A stretch of DNA of 64,000 nt from GCA-002727735 sp038134525 (lineage in GTDB: Bacteria; Bacteroidota; Bacteroidia; Flavobacteriales_D; Parvicellaceae), in assembly GCA_038134525.1 (NCBI GenBank), contig JAYPVI010000011.1, forward strand, positions 19,059 through 83,058, written 5' to 3'. Made by a program: the position numbers and the translations under genes. Below are positions 44,031 to 53,403 of this stretch, one piece after another (the first letter of the stretch is position 1; each line of letters opens with the position of its first letter). The notes beneath the pieces were generated by a model. That model was not told the DNA's origin, made no database searches, and saw nothing but the letters and a program-made list of their open reading frames with translations.

Positions 44031-45113
44031 ATGGGCAATTCTTTTGGTAAGATATTCAAATTAACAACCTTTGGTGAGTCACACGGTAGTATGATTGGTG
44101 GTGTCATTGAGGGGTGTCCTGCTGGTGTGGATATTGATGAATCCTTTATTCAAAAAGAGCTCAATAGAAGAAAACCAGGTCAAAGTCACGTTACTACTTC
44201 TAGAAAAGAGGATGACAAGGTGTCCTTTGTTTCTGGTATTTTCAATGGTAAATCAACAGGAACTCCCATAGGTTTTTTTATTCCTAATCACAACAAGAAA
44301 AGTGCTGACTATGATAATATAAAAAACGTGTTTAGACCCTCACATGCTGATTATACCTACCAAGAAAAATATGGTATCCGTGATTTTAGAGGCGGTGGAA
44401 GGTCATCTGCTAGAGAAACAGCATGCAGAGTTGTAGCAGGTGCTATCGCAAAACTAATTTTAATAAAATATGATATTGATATTTTAGCTTATGTATTAAG
44501 TATTGGTCATCTTGAAATTGATCCTAAGTTGGATGAAATAGACACTTTAAGAGAATCATCAGAATCTAACGTGGTGAGGTGTCCTGATCCCTCAATGGCA
44601 AAAAAAATGATTAGTTTGATTGAAGAAATCAAGTTGAAAGGTGATACTTTAGGTGGTCAAATTTTTTGTTTTGCAAAAGGGGTGCCTCTAGGATTAGGCG
44701 AACCTGTTTTTGATAAGCTTCATGCTGATTTAGGTAAAGCTATGCTTTCAATTAATGCAGTAAAAGGATTTGAATATGGTTCAGGATTTGAAGGAACAAA
44801 AATGAAAGGGTCAGCGCATAATGATGTTTTTGAAAATGTAGATGGTAAAGTAACGACCAAAACTAATAATTCAGGTGGTGTTCAAGGTGGAATATCCAAT
44901 GGAGAGACCATCTATTTTAAAATAGCTTTTAAACCTGTTGCAACCATATTATCTGATCAATCCACCATAAATGAATCTAAAGAAAATGTAAAAATCAAGG
45001 TCCAAGGAAGACATGATCCGTGTGTCTTACCAAGAGCAGTTCCTATAGTTGAATCAATGACTGCATTAGTTTTGGTAGATCATTTATTAAGAAACAGAGC
45101 CTCAAAATGGTAA
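44031..45113 (+). CDS. aroC: Chorismate synthase
   Basis: 360 residues, last step of the shikimate pathway. GKIFKLTTFGESHGSMIGGV, the RKPGQSH, RSSARETACRVVAGAIAK and GRHDPCVLPRAVPIVE motifs are complete. It overlaps the symporter gene by seven bases. Confidence 0.97.
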   Translation: MGNSFGKIFKLTTFGESHGSMIGGVIEGCPAGVDIDESFIQKELNRRKPGQSHVTTSRKEDDKVSFVSGIFNGKSTGTPIGFFIPNHNKKSADYDNIKNVFRPSHADYTYQEKYGIRDFRGGGRSSARETACRVVAGAIAKLILIKYDIDILAYVLSIGHLEIDPKLDEIDTLRESSESNVVRCPDPSMAKKMISLIEEIKLKGDTLGGQIFCFAKGVPLGLGEPVFDKLHADLGKAMLSINAVKGFEYGSGFEGTKMKGSAHNDVFENVDGKVTTKTNNSGGVQGGISNGETIYFKIAFKPVATILSDQSTINESKENVKIKVQGRHDPCVLPRAVPIVESMTALVLVDHLLRNRASKW

Positions 45114-46408
45114 AGAAGAAAAAATCACTTCCCCTACACTGGCAAATCATTATTGGTTTAGTTTTAGGACTTCTTTACAGTCTTATAGCTACATTAAATG
45201 GATGGACTGAATTTACTGCGAATTGGATAACTCCTTTTGGAACCATATTTATTAATGCTTTAAAGCTTATTGCTGTTCCATTGGTTTTGGTTTCTCTTAT
45301 TGTAGGTATCTCTTCAATGAATAATATTAGTACGCTAGGCAAAATGGGGGGGAAATCCATTTCACTTTATTTAATTACAACGGTTATTGCCATAACTGTA
45401 GGTTTAGGACTTGTTAACTTAATAAAACCGGGGAAATTTATTGAAAATAAAACAAGGATTAGATTAGTGGAAAAATACAGTGATAAAACTATAAGTAAGG
45501 TTGAAATGGCCAATGCTACAAAAAATGAGGGACCACTTCAGCCACTTGTTGACCTAGTGCCTAATAATATTTTTAAAAGTTCTTCTGATAATAGGAATAT
45601 GCTTCAAGTGATATTTTTCGCTGTTTTATTTGGAATTTCGATGGTTTTAATTCCCAAAGAAAAATCAGCACCTGCAAGAGCTTTTTTTGATAGTGTAAAT
45701 GAAATAATTCTAAAAGTTGTTGATGTAATTATGCTTTATGCCCCAATAGGCGTCTTTGCATTACTTGCTGGTGTTTTAGTTCAGGTCTCTGAGGGAAATT
45801 TGGCATTTGCAGTTGAAATCCTCAAAGGCTTAGGTGTTTACAGCATTACGGTTATTTTGGGATTAGCTATCATGGTTTTTGGGGTTTATCCATTGATGAT
45901 TAAAAAATTAGCAAAAATTAAATTCAAACGTTTTTTAAAAGCCATTTCACCAGCTCAACTGTTGGCTTTTTCTACTAGTTCAAGTGCTGCAACTCTTCCA
46001 CTAACTATGGAACGTGTTGAGGAACACCTTGGTGTTTCAAAAAAAGTATCTAGTTTCGTTTTGCCCTTAGGAGCAACCATCAATATGGACGGTACCAGTT
46101 TGTATCAAGGGGTAGCGGCTATATTCATAGCTCAATGTTTTAATGTGGATTTGGGTTTAATGGATCAACTTACCATTTTGGTGACAGCAACCCTCGCCTC
46201 AATTGGATCTGCTGCAGTACCTGGTGCAGGTTTAGTTATGCTAACCATTGTATTAGGACTTTTCCCACAGATTCCTATTGAAGGAGTTGGTTTAATTTTT
46301 GCGGTTGATAGAATTTTAGATATGTGTAGAACTACAGTAAATGTTACAGGAGATGCTACTGTTGCAAGTATAATTGCTTTTTCAGAAAATGAAATGGAAG
46401 AAGATTAA
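45107..46408 (+). CDS. Dicarboxylate/amino-acid:cation symporter (DAACS)
   Basis: 433-residue inner-membrane carrier. The family core is present: STSSSAATLPLTMERVEEH, LPLGATINMDGTSLYQ and the VPGAGLVML and NVTGDATVA helices. Substrates in the family are glutamate, aspartate or C4-dicarboxylates with Na+ or H+; which applies here is not readable. Stop overlaps the OmpA-family gene by 20 bases. Confidence 0.92.
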   Translation: MVKKKKSLPLHWQIIIGLVLGLLYSLIATLNGWTEFTANWITPFGTIFINALKLIAVPLVLVSLIVGISSMNNISTLGKMGGKSISLYLITTVIAITVGLGLVNLIKPGKFIENKTRIRLVEKYSDKTISKVEMANATKNEGPLQPLVDLVPNNIFKSSSDNRNMLQVIFFAVLFGISMVLIPKEKSAPARAFFDSVNEIILKVVDVIMLYAPIGVFALLAGVLVQVSEGNLAFAVEILKGLGVYSITVILGLAIMVFGVYPLMIKKLAKIKFKRFLKAISPAQLLAFSTSSSAATLPLTMERVEEHLGVSKKVSSFVLPLGATINMDGTSLYQGVAAIFIAQCFNVDLGLMDQLTILVTATLASIGSAAVPGAGLVMLTIVLGLFPQIPIEGVGLIFAVDRILDMCRTTVNVTGDATVASIIAFSENEMEED

Positions 46409-48452
46409 TCAGAATCTCATAAAGTTTTTAACTTTTTCAGCATTCGTTTTAGTGCAGTTTAATTACCATGCTCAAAATGAAATTTGTGAAGCAGCTCCTA
46501 CAGGTAGTGTAAAAAAACTATATGAAAAAGGAAAAAACTACAAGAAATACAATTACAAACAAAGAGTTAAATTTTATAAAGATGCCCTTGAAATAGATGA
46601 GGAATGTATTCCTTGTATGTGGGAGTTAGCTAAAATGTCTTTTAGAAGTAGATATAGTGCTAAAGATCCAATGGATTTTCCTAAAAAGTACTTTTTGCAA
46701 TTATCTCAACTTTGCCCACAGTATCATGCAGATATTTACTATTATCTTAGTTTGATATTTTATATGGAGAAAAATGATTGTGAAGCCAAGAATTATTTCA
46801 CTCAATTTTTAGCTTTTCCAACAGAAGACAAAAAGAGGATTGCGATAAACTACAAAGACCAAAAAGCTTATGTAGAAGCAAGTCTTGAAATGTCATCTTA
46901 TTTCTGTGATTTTTATACCAATCCTGTTCCCTTTAGTCCAAGAATAATTAGCGCAGTTTCTACACCTAATAAGGACGAAGTATTACCTGTTATTTCTCCA
47001 GACAATGAACAATTGTATTTCACTTCTGAATTTGATGAACAAATTAAGGGCGATGTTATGGTAAATCATGCTCAAGTATTTAAGATGAGTACTCGTGAGA
47101 ATATGAAATCTAATTTCACCACTCCATTTTCCCTCATAAAACCATTCAATGTAGGTCCAAAATATGGAGGTGCTTCCATATCGCTAAATAATAAGGAGAT
47201 GTTTATATGTGCTTGCGAACCAAATGGAGGTTACTATAATTGTGATATATTTCATACTACCAATAAAAAGATTGTCAAATCTATTGTAGAAGATGATGTG
47301 AAATTCGATACTGTAATTTATGAATGGACTCCACTTAGAAATTTAGGTCCAAACATTAATGGCCCTCAAACTTGGGAAGGTCAACCTTCATTATCAGCAG
47401 ATGGAAATACGTTATATTTCGCTTCTGCAAGACCTGGAGGTTATGGAAAAATTGACATCTATTATTCAGAGCGGAATGATGATGGTACATGGTCAAAAGC
47501 CAAAAACATCGGTAGGCCGATAAACACACCTGAAAGCGATAAATCTCCTTTTATTCATACAGATAGTAAAACCCTGTATTTTGTTTCAGAATCTTCTGAT
47601 GACAGATGGGGGGCTGGTGACTTTGATATTTTTTATACTAAGCAAAGTAAAGAAGGGGTTTGGGATGAACCCATTAATATTGGATATCCCATTAATAGTG
47701 TGGGCCCAGAAGAAGCATTAATTGTGAGTTTAGACGGCTTGTATGGTTATTTTTCTTCTCAAAGAAAGGAAGGGGTTGGTGGTAAAGATATTTTTTATTT
47801 TGATATACCTGAGGATGCGAAACCTGAAAGAGTAGTATTGGCCAAGGGGAAAGTAGATGCAGACGATCCAGATCTAATAAAAGATGCAAAATTGACTTTG
47901 ATAGATGAATCTGGACAAAAAAATGAACAAGAATTGAAAATAGATGATGAAGGAGATTTTGTTGCTGTAGTCAATGTTGAAAATGTAAAGGGTGATGTAT
48001 TGGTTCAATTGGAAGGTGAGGAAACTGCTTTTCAGTCTATATTAATTTCTACACAAGAGATTTCTGAAGGTGTTGTGAAGGACAAAGACTTGTCAGTTAA
48101 AAAAGTGGAGAAGGGTGAGAGCTACACCATAAATGATATTCTGTATGAAACTAATTCTTCAAAAATTATGAACTCATCAAAAAAAGTATTGGATGCTTTT
48201 GCTGTCTGGCTTAAATCAAATACGGATATTAATATTGAAATACAAGGACATACTGATGATGTTGGATCTGAAGAATCTAACCAAGCGTTGTCAATGGATA
48301 GAGCATTTTCTGTAATGGAGTATTTATTAACTTGTGGTATTTCAAAAGATAGGATGAAATTCAAGGGTTATGGAGAGTCCATGCCTAAGTTTTCTAATTA
48401 TACCGATCATGGAAGAGCAAAGAATAGAAGAACAGATTTTTTAGTTTTTTAA
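46389..48452 (+). CDS. OmpA-family protein with PD40 repeats, exported
   Basis: 687 residues from the ATG at 46389, which gives signal peptide KWKKINQNLIKFLTFSAFVL and cleavage near NYHAQ. An N-terminal helical (TPR-like) region, PD40/WD40-like beta-propeller blades (LPVISPDNEQLYFTSEFD, QPSLSADGNTLYFAS, KSPFIHTDSKTLYFVS) and a C-terminal OmpA domain (IQGHTDDVGSEESNQALS, RAKNRRTDFLVF) follow. It probably binds peptidoglycan from the outer-membrane side. Similar proteins occur in type IX secretion and gliding clusters (PorE-like), but this one has no such neighbours. Confidence 0.88.
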   Translation: MKWKKINQNLIKFLTFSAFVLVQFNYHAQNEICEAAPTGSVKKLYEKGKNYKKYNYKQRVKFYKDALEIDEECIPCMWELAKMSFRSRYSAKDPMDFPKKYFLQLSQLCPQYHADIYYYLSLIFYMEKNDCEAKNYFTQFLAFPTEDKKRIAINYKDQKAYVEASLEMSSYFCDFYTNPVPFSPRIISAVSTPNKDEVLPVISPDNEQLYFTSEFDEQIKGDVMVNHAQVFKMSTRENMKSNFTTPFSLIKPFNVGPKYGGASISLNNKEMFICACEPNGGYYNCDIFHTTNKKIVKSIVEDDVKFDTVIYEWTPLRNLGPNINGPQTWEGQPSLSADGNTLYFASARPGGYGKIDIYYSERNDDGTWSKAKNIGRPINTPESDKSPFIHTDSKTLYFVSESSDDRWGAGDFDIFYTKQSKEGVWDEPINIGYPINSVGPEEALIVSLDGLYGYFSSQRKEGVGGKDIFYFDIPEDAKPERVVLAKGKVDADDPDLIKDAKLTLIDESGQKNEQELKIDDEGDFVAVVNVENVKGDVLVQLEGEETAFQSILISTQEISEGVVKDKDLSVKKVEKGESYTINDILYETNSSKIMNSSKKVLDAFAVWLKSNTDINIEIQGHTDDVGSEESNQALSMDRAFSVMEYLLTCGISKDRMKFKGYGESMPKFSNYTDHGRAKNRRTDFLVF

Positions 48453-48493
48453 TCCTTTTTTTTTATTCTTTTTTCTAAATTTAAAGTGCAGCT

Positions 48494-49072
48494 ATGTTTT
48501 TAGAAAATACGGTTAATCATAAGGAACAATTAGGTTGGATCGAGGTTATATGCGGTTCCATGTTTTCTGGTAAAACAGAAGAATTATTACGTAGACTTAA
48601 GCGTGCTCGTTTTGCTAATCAAAAAGTTTTGATTTTTAAACCTCAAACTGATGTAAGGTATAGCGACAAAAAAGTGGTATCACACGATGCGAATGAAATC
48701 ATGTCAACTCCTGTAGAAAAGGCGATGGAGATATTAACTAAAATAAATGAAGCGGATGTTGTTGCTATAGACGAGGCTCAATTTTTTGATGATGATATCA
48801 TTGAAGTATGCAATCAACTAGCTAATAATGGAATTCGTGTTATTGTAGCTGGATTAGATATGGATTTTAAAGGAAAACCATTTGGTCCTATGCCCCAATT
48901 AATGGCTATTGCAGAATTTGTAACTAAGGTTCATGCTATTTGCACAAAAACAGGTAATTTAGCTCATTTTAGTCATAGAACTTCTGAAAGTGATGACTTG
49001 GTTCTTCTTGGAGAACGAAATGAATACGAACCCTTGAGTAGGGCTGCTTTTTACAAACTTAATCCATCATGA
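48494..49072 (+). CDS. tdk: Thymidine kinase (type II)
   Basis: 192 residues. P-loop GSMFSGKT (21-28), DEAQFF, and the lasso region with REDS-type VKVHAICTKTGNLAHFSHR. The zinc-binding cysteines of classic type II kinases are mostly replaced (CTKT instead of CxxC, and no C-terminal pair), leaving KYE-type ERNEYEPLSRAAF. It overlaps the next gene by four bases. Confidence 0.95.
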   Translation: MFLENTVNHKEQLGWIEVICGSMFSGKTEELLRRLKRARFANQKVLIFKPQTDVRYSDKKVVSHDANEIMSTPVEKAMEILTKINEADVVAIDEAQFFDDDIIEVCNQLANNGIRVIVAGLDMDFKGKPFGPMPQLMAIAEFVTKVHAICTKTGNLAHFSHRTSESDDLVLLGERNEYEPLSRAAFYKLNPS

Positions 49073-49314
49073 TTAAAAGGACAGTTTTCGTTTTAATAAC
49101 CATGTCTTTTTGTATGACAATCCATGCTCAAAAGATTGATAAAGTAAGAAAAGTAGAGAAAGATAAAGTTGAACTTAGCGAAGAGGAGTTATTAAATAAA
49201 AAGAATTATATCATCAAATTAATTAATCTTGGTTATAACGATAAAACTATTCGATTAAAGACAAAAGCTAGTAAGCAACAAATCAAAGCTATAAGAAAAG
49301 AATTATCAGCGTAA
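49069..49314 (+). CDS. Small exported protein of unknown function
   Basis: 81 residues. Signal peptide (MIKRTVFVLITMSFCMTIHAQ) followed by a very charged stretch and a helical end (INLGYNDKTIRLKTKASKQQIKAI) that looks like a short helix-turn-helix. Coupled to tdk by a four-base overlap; no function assignable. Confidence 0.65.
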   Translation: MIKRTVFVLITMSFCMTIHAQKIDKVRKVEKDKVELSEEELLNKKNYIIKLINLGYNDKTIRLKTKASKQQIKAIRKELSA

Positions 49315-49316
49315 AA

Positions 49317-50107
49317 ATGATTTTATTCAAACTATAATTCCAGAAAAAATAGTTAGTCAAGCCTTAGGTTTGGGTAATATCTCTACTAAAATAGTGATGT
49401 CTGTTTTTGGCTTGAGTAGGATCAATAGGCGGTGTAAAAATATTTCATATAATTCTGCTAAAGAATTACTAGATTAGTATTTTGATAAGTATGATATTTC
49501 CTTAAAAATTCATGGGATTGAAAATATTCCTTCTAATGGTCGATTCATCATTGTTGCTAATCATCCTTATGGTTTTTTGGATGGTCTTTCTATCCTTAAA
49601 TTGATTATTCCAATTTATCCAAATATGAAGATTACAGCCAATTTTTTACTTCAGAACATTCCAATTTTCAAGCCCTACTCCATTCCAGTAAACCCATTCA
49701 GTGAAGAAAAAAAGATGGGTGGTAAAGAAAAAGTATTGTCTTGTCTTTCTAATAATGAACCTGTAATTATTTTTCCAGCAGGTGAAATTTCTACTAGATA
49801 CGATGGTTTAAATAAGCCTTCTAGAGATAAAGAATGGGGTAGTGCAATAAAAAAACTCTTGCAGAGCATAGTTGCTCCAATAATACCAATATATTTTGAG
49901 GGTGAAAATTCTTTTTTCTTTCATTTTATGGGTAAAATAAAAGCTAGAATAAGAACCTTTTTAATACCCATTGAATTTCTTAAAATCAAGAATAAACAAA
50001 TTAACCTACATGTTGGACAAAGCTTATTTAATGAAGGTGATAATTCAGCAACTGATCCTCAATTGTTGTATAATAATTTTATGAAAAAAGTTAAACTAAA
50101 AAAGTAA
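49317..50107 (+). pseudogene. Broken 1-acylglycerol-phosphate acyltransferase-like gene
   Basis: In one frame: IPEKIVSQALGLGNISTKIV, NISYNSAKELLD, then TAG at 49475-49477, then YFDKYDISLKIHGIENIPSN, IVANHPYGFLDG, a PLSC-like region with GGKEKVLSCL and IFPAGEIS, to the stop at 50107. Two lesions are seen. The ATG at 49317 opens the wrong frame; one extra G after it would restore MDFIQTIIPEK. The amber codon interrupts codon 53 of the restored frame. The family is the hemolysin-type lysophospholipid acyltransferase group (NHP-x4-D motif). A sequencing error could mimic one lesion, two is less likely. Confidence 0.8.
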
Positions 50108-50494
50108 TTGTAATCCGAATAAACAAACTATAAAATAAATCACGATCGTTTTTGCATCAACATAATTTTGTGATATTCGCTGACCAAGTAAAAGGATTAA
50201 TAAAGCCAACGATGATGTAATTACTCCTAACTTGGCCCACGATAATGTATGTGGTCCTGAAATAATTTCAATAATACCTCCTAAAGATCCAAATCCTCCT
50301 ACAAATTCTAAAATAAACACATTTAGAAGTGCAAAACGAATCAGTATTACAGGGAACTTAGGTGATAAAGTGGAAATAGTGAATTCCAAATTACCTTTCC
50401 AGTTGAAAAACTTATCTAATGCACTTTGGATAAAGACGATGGAAAGAAAAGCCAACACAAATAATAAGGGAATATGTATTTTAATTATTTCCAT
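50096..50494 (-). CDS. Small four-helix membrane protein (DoxX/MauE-like)
   Basis: 132 residues with four hydrophobic helices. An early LFVLAFLSIVFIQSALDKFFNWKGN recalls the first helix and K..D motif of DoxX-family proteins. No cofactor site. It precedes a DUF2752 gene on the same strand one base apart in reading order and ends overlapping the acyltransferase relic by 12 bases. Function unknown. Confidence 0.65.
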   Translation of the reverse strand: MEIIKIHIPLLFVLAFLSIVFIQSALDKFFNWKGNLEFTISTLSPKFPVILIRFALLNVFILEFVGGFGSLGGIIEIISGPHTLSWAKLGVITSSLALLILLLGQRISQNYVDAKTIVIYFIVCLFGLQLLF

Positions 50495-50495
50495 G

Positions 50496-50771
50496 TCAAA
50501 ATAAATTCGTCATTTTAAAAATATAGTTAATTAAAATAGATAACGCAGTTCCAATAAATGTCCATTTTAATAGTGCAGCACCATTTTTTAAGTTAAAAAT
50601 CAGATGAATTATTAATAACAAAAAAAGGGCAAAAACAAGGATTAAAGGGGGGTAAAATTCAAAACTAGCAGTCAAATCACCTTTTAGAAGGGATGCTGCT
50701 GATCGTTGAAATCCACAACCAGGACAATCAATACCCGTTAATTTTTTTAAGCCACAAGGCAACATCTTCAT
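50496..50771 (-). CDS. DUF2752 membrane protein
   Basis: 91 residues. CGLKKLTGIDCPGCGFQRSA is the DUF2752 signature (C..CPGCG..R), followed by LLKGDLTASFEFYP and two membrane helices. No function is established for the family. It runs in the same direction as the DoxX-like gene just downstream. Confidence 0.85.
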   Translation of the reverse strand: MKMLPCGLKKLTGIDCPGCGFQRSAASLLKGDLTASFEFYPPLILVFALFLLLIIHLIFNLKNGAALLKWTFIGTALSILINYIFKMTNLF

Positions 50772-50811
50772 AGATATGATTTAATTCTAGCATAAGTTAA
50801 TAATTTAACAT

Positions 50812-51183
50812 TTATTGTAGTCCGTACAAACCACTGCCTAATAAGCCAAAAAAAAGTGTACCCATTGTAATAAAGTATACTAAGATGAAAATAAAATAGA
50901 TAGAACTTAGTATCACACCTATAATCGCACAGGTTTTACCCGCTTTCAAGTTTTTGAGTGAACTTTCTTTGTATAAACTAGGATTTACTTCATAAGCGGT
51001 AAGGCCAATCTTTGATTGTATAAGTGCTACTATACCACACACTAATCCTGGTAACGCAGAACAACCGCACGTTACGATAGAGCAAATTCCAAGGACCAAT
51101 ACCGATGTAGAATAAGGTACATTTTCAGTGCCATTTTGTGAAGTTTCTATATTGTTATTTTCATTTGTATTTTCCGTATCCAT
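50812..51183 (-). CDS. Small membrane protein with CCC-rich helix (DUF4190-like)
   Basis: 123 residues from ATG at 51183; an in-frame earlier start would read out of tRNA-Leu and is rejected. An acidic/asparagine-rich soluble N-terminus precedes two membrane helices: VLVLGICSIVTCGCSALPGLVCGIVAL and AGKTCAIIGVILSSIYFIFIL, with the pattern of DUF4190 proteins. Function unknown. The tRNA-Leu gene lies 14 bases upstream on the same strand. Confidence 0.72.
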   Translation of the reverse strand: MDTENTNENNNIETSQNGTENVPYSTSVLVLGICSIVTCGCSALPGLVCGIVALIQSKIGLTAYEVNPSLYKESSLKNLKAGKTCAIIGVILSSIYFIFILVYFITMGTLFFGLLGSGLYGLQ

Positions 51184-51197
51184 AGTTTTAACATAAG

Positions 51198-51281
51198 TAC
51201 CCAAGGTGGGAGTCGAACCCACACGCTCTAATGAACACTAGGCCCTCAACCTAGCCTGTCTACCAATTCCAGCACTTGGGT
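51198..51281 (-). tRNA. tRNA-Leu (GAG)
   Basis: 84 bases with a long variable arm. Acceptor ACCCAAG/CTTGGGT, discriminator A. The anticodon stem CTAGG/CCTAG holds loop TTGAGGG, anticodon GAG. The T arm has GGTTCGACTCC. No encoded CCA. Confidence 0.96.
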
Positions 51282-51291
51282 ATAGTTTAAA

Positions 51292-51299
51292 CAAATGTA
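51292..51299 (-). promoter_or_regulatory. -7 box of tRNA-Leu
   Basis: TACATTTG on the minus strand, 10 bases before the tRNA 5' end. No TTG is found at the usual distance. Confidence 0.5.
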
Positions 51300-51373
51300 A
51301 TCAAGTAAAATAAAATTCCTATTCTTATAGGATATGTATCTGAAATTAATGTTGAATTTTTATAATTTTAAAT

Positions 51374-51754
51374 ATGGCTAATTATGCAATGGCACAATCT
51401 TTAAATGTTTTTGGTCAACCGCTTTTGCTATGTTGTAACGAACCTAAAACAGGTTTTTACAGAGATGGTTTTTGTAATACGGGTTCCAATGATGTAGGAA
51501 CTCATGTCATTTGTGCTGAGATGACAGCTGAGTTTTTAAGTTTTACCAAATCAAAAGGAAACGATTTGTCATCACCAAACCCTTTTTATGATTTTCCTGG
51601 ACTAAAACCAGGAGATTGTTGGTGTTTGTGTGCTCTTCGTTGGAAGGAAGCATATGATGCTGGATTAGCACCAAAAGTAAAATTGGAATCTACTCACGAA
51701 AATGCTTTGGATTTTGTAACCATTGAGCAGCTTATTCAATATGCTCTAAAATAA
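51374..51754 (+). CDS. DUF2237 protein
   Basis: 126 residues. LNVFGQPLLLCCNEPKTGF, YRDGFCNTGSNDVGTHVICA, FLSFTKSKGNDLSSPNP and GDCWCLCALRWKEA match DUF2237, a small cysteine-rich cytosolic family without known activity. It is monocistronic. Confidence 0.9.
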   Translation: MANYAMAQSLNVFGQPLLLCCNEPKTGFYRDGFCNTGSNDVGTHVICAEMTAEFLSFTKSKGNDLSSPNPFYDFPGLKPGDCWCLCALRWKEAYDAGLAPKVKLESTHENALDFVTIEQLIQYALK

Positions 51755-51780
51755 AAAAAGCCTTCAATTTGAAGGCTTTC
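51753..51780 (-). terminator. Terminator of tRNA-Lys
   Basis: On the minus strand AAAGCCTTCAA and TTGAAGGCTTT form a perfect stem, followed by seven T (51759-51753). It lies just after the tRNA-Lys 3' end and over the end of the DUF2237 gene; on the plus strand the T-run is weak. Confidence 0.85.
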
Positions 51781-51781
51781 G

Positions 51782-51854
51782 TGATTCGTCTGGGGTTCGA
51801 ACCCAGGACCCCATCCTTAAAAGGGATGTGCTCTACCAGCTGAGCTAACGAATC
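51782..51854 (-). tRNA. tRNA-Lys (TTT)
   Basis: 73 bases. Acceptor GATTCGT/ACGAATC, discriminator A. Anticodon stem CATCC/GGATG with loop CTTTTAA, anticodon TTT. T arm GGTTCGAACCC. Confidence 0.97.
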
Positions 51855-51867
51855 AAATTTTGGAATG

Positions 51868-51897
51868 CAAATATAATGTACTAAATGAAATCTACAA
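51868..51897 (-). promoter_or_regulatory. Promoter of tRNA-Lys
   Basis: Minus strand TTG (51897-51895), 19-base spacer, TATATTTG (51875-51868); the tRNA starts 13 bases later. Confidence 0.75.
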
Positions 51898-51996
51898 TTA
51901 CTTTTTAATTAAATTAACAATACAACATTTTTATCCCTAAAAAAAAGAATAAATTCATTTTTTATGGATAAAAAAATGATTATTTGTATATAATTT

Positions 51997-53403
51997 ATGA
52001 TGACTTACACAAGAATAAATAATGATCATTTAGCTCAACTGAAAAAAATAGTTGGTGAAGAAAATATTTCAAACCAGAAAGATATTTTAATGGAATATGG
52101 TCATGATGAAACAGAATCATTAAGTTATCCGCCAGAAGTCCTAATTAAGCCAACAAATGTAGAATCGATTTCTAAAATCATGTCGTATGCTAATAAACAT
52201 CAAATTCCAGTTACGCCAATTGGTGCAAGAACAGGTTTGAGTGGCGGTGCATTATCCATACATGGTGGAATAGGAATTTCCATGGAGAAGTTTAATAAAA
52301 TTTTGAGTCTGGATGAAGATAATCACCAAGTAACGGTTGAACCCGGAGTTATTACTCAGGAACTTCAAGACGCTGTTGCCAAAAAAGACTTGTATTATGC
52401 TCCTGATCCAGCCAGTAGAGGAAGTTGTTTTATTGGAGGTAATATTGCAGAGAATAGTGGAGGGCCTAGAGCATTGAAATACGGAGTTACTAAAGATTTT
52501 GTTTTAAATCTAGAAGTGGTTCTACCTAATGGAGATGTAATTCAAACTGGGGCAAATACTTTAAAGAATGCTACTGGGTATAATCTTACTCAACTTATTG
52601 TTGGGAGTGAAGGTACGTTGGGTATAGTGACCAAAGCTACGCTCAAACTTTTGCCTCTCCCAAAATTGAATAAACTAATTTTAGTCCCTTTCTCATCAGC
52701 AAACAATGCCTGTAAAGCGGTAGCCTCAATTTTTAAATCAGGAGTTATTCCTTCTGCATTAGAGTTTATGGATCGTCAGGCAGTTGATTACACCATTAAG
52801 TATATTGAAGGCGCCCATTTAGAAATGAAAGATGAAATTGCTGCATTACTTCTTATTGAGGTGGATGGAAACAACAGCGAAAATCTAATGCAAGAATTAC
52901 AACAAATTTTGGATGTGGTAGAAAAACACAATTGTGATGAACATATTCTCTTTGCAGAAGATGAAGCGCAAAAAGAACAACTCTGGTTTATAAGAAGAAG
53001 AATTGGCGAGGCAGTTAAAGTGAATAGTATATACAAAGAAGAAGATACTGTTGTTCCCAGATTTCATTTACCAGAATTACTTAGTGGAGTTAAAAAAATA
53101 GGGAGTAAATATGGATTTGAATCTATTTGTTATGGACACGCAGGTGATGGAAATTTACATGTTAATATTCTTAAAGGACAACTTACAAACGAGCAGTGGG
53201 AGGTTGAGCTACCAAAAGCCATAAGAGAAATATTTAAACTTACAGTCGATTTAGGAGGTACTATTTCAGGTGAACACGGAATAGGATGGGTGCAAAAAAA
53301 TTATATGGATATTCCTTTTTCTAAAGTTGAGTTGGAACTCATGAAAGGAATAAAAGCTGTTTTTGATCCAAATAATATTATGAACCCAAGTAAAATTTTT
53401 TAA
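51997..53403 (+). CDS. FAD-linked oxidase (GlcD/D-lactate dehydrogenase type)
   Basis: 468 residues. The FAD-binding PCMH domain (about 40-215) has TPIGARTGLSGGALSIHGG, PGVITQEL, ASRGSCFIGGNIAENSGGPRA and GSEGTLGIVT. The C-terminal FAD oxidase domain has YGHAGDGNLHVNIL and GEHGIGWVQK. Likely oxidises D-2-hydroxy acids such as glycolate or D-lactate; the choice is not readable. It is convergent with the peptide transporter, with no gap. Confidence 0.92.
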   Translation: MMTYTRINNDHLAQLKKIVGEENISNQKDILMEYGHDETESLSYPPEVLIKPTNVESISKIMSYANKHQIPVTPIGARTGLSGGALSIHGGIGISMEKFNKILSLDEDNHQVTVEPGVITQELQDAVAKKDLYYAPDPASRGSCFIGGNIAENSGGPRALKYGVTKDFVLNLEVVLPNGDVIQTGANTLKNATGYNLTQLIVGSEGTLGIVTKATLKLLPLPKLNKLILVPFSSANNACKAVASIFKSGVIPSALEFMDRQAVDYTIKYIEGAHLEMKDEIAALLLIEVDGNNSENLMQELQQILDVVEKHNCDEHILFAEDEAQKEQLWFIRRRIGEAVKVNSIYKEEDTVVPRFHLPELLSGVKKIGSKYGFESICYGHAGDGNLHVNILKGQLTNEQWEVELPKAIREIFKLTVDLGGTISGEHGIGWVQKNYMDIPFSKVELELMKGIKAVFDPNNIMNPSKIF

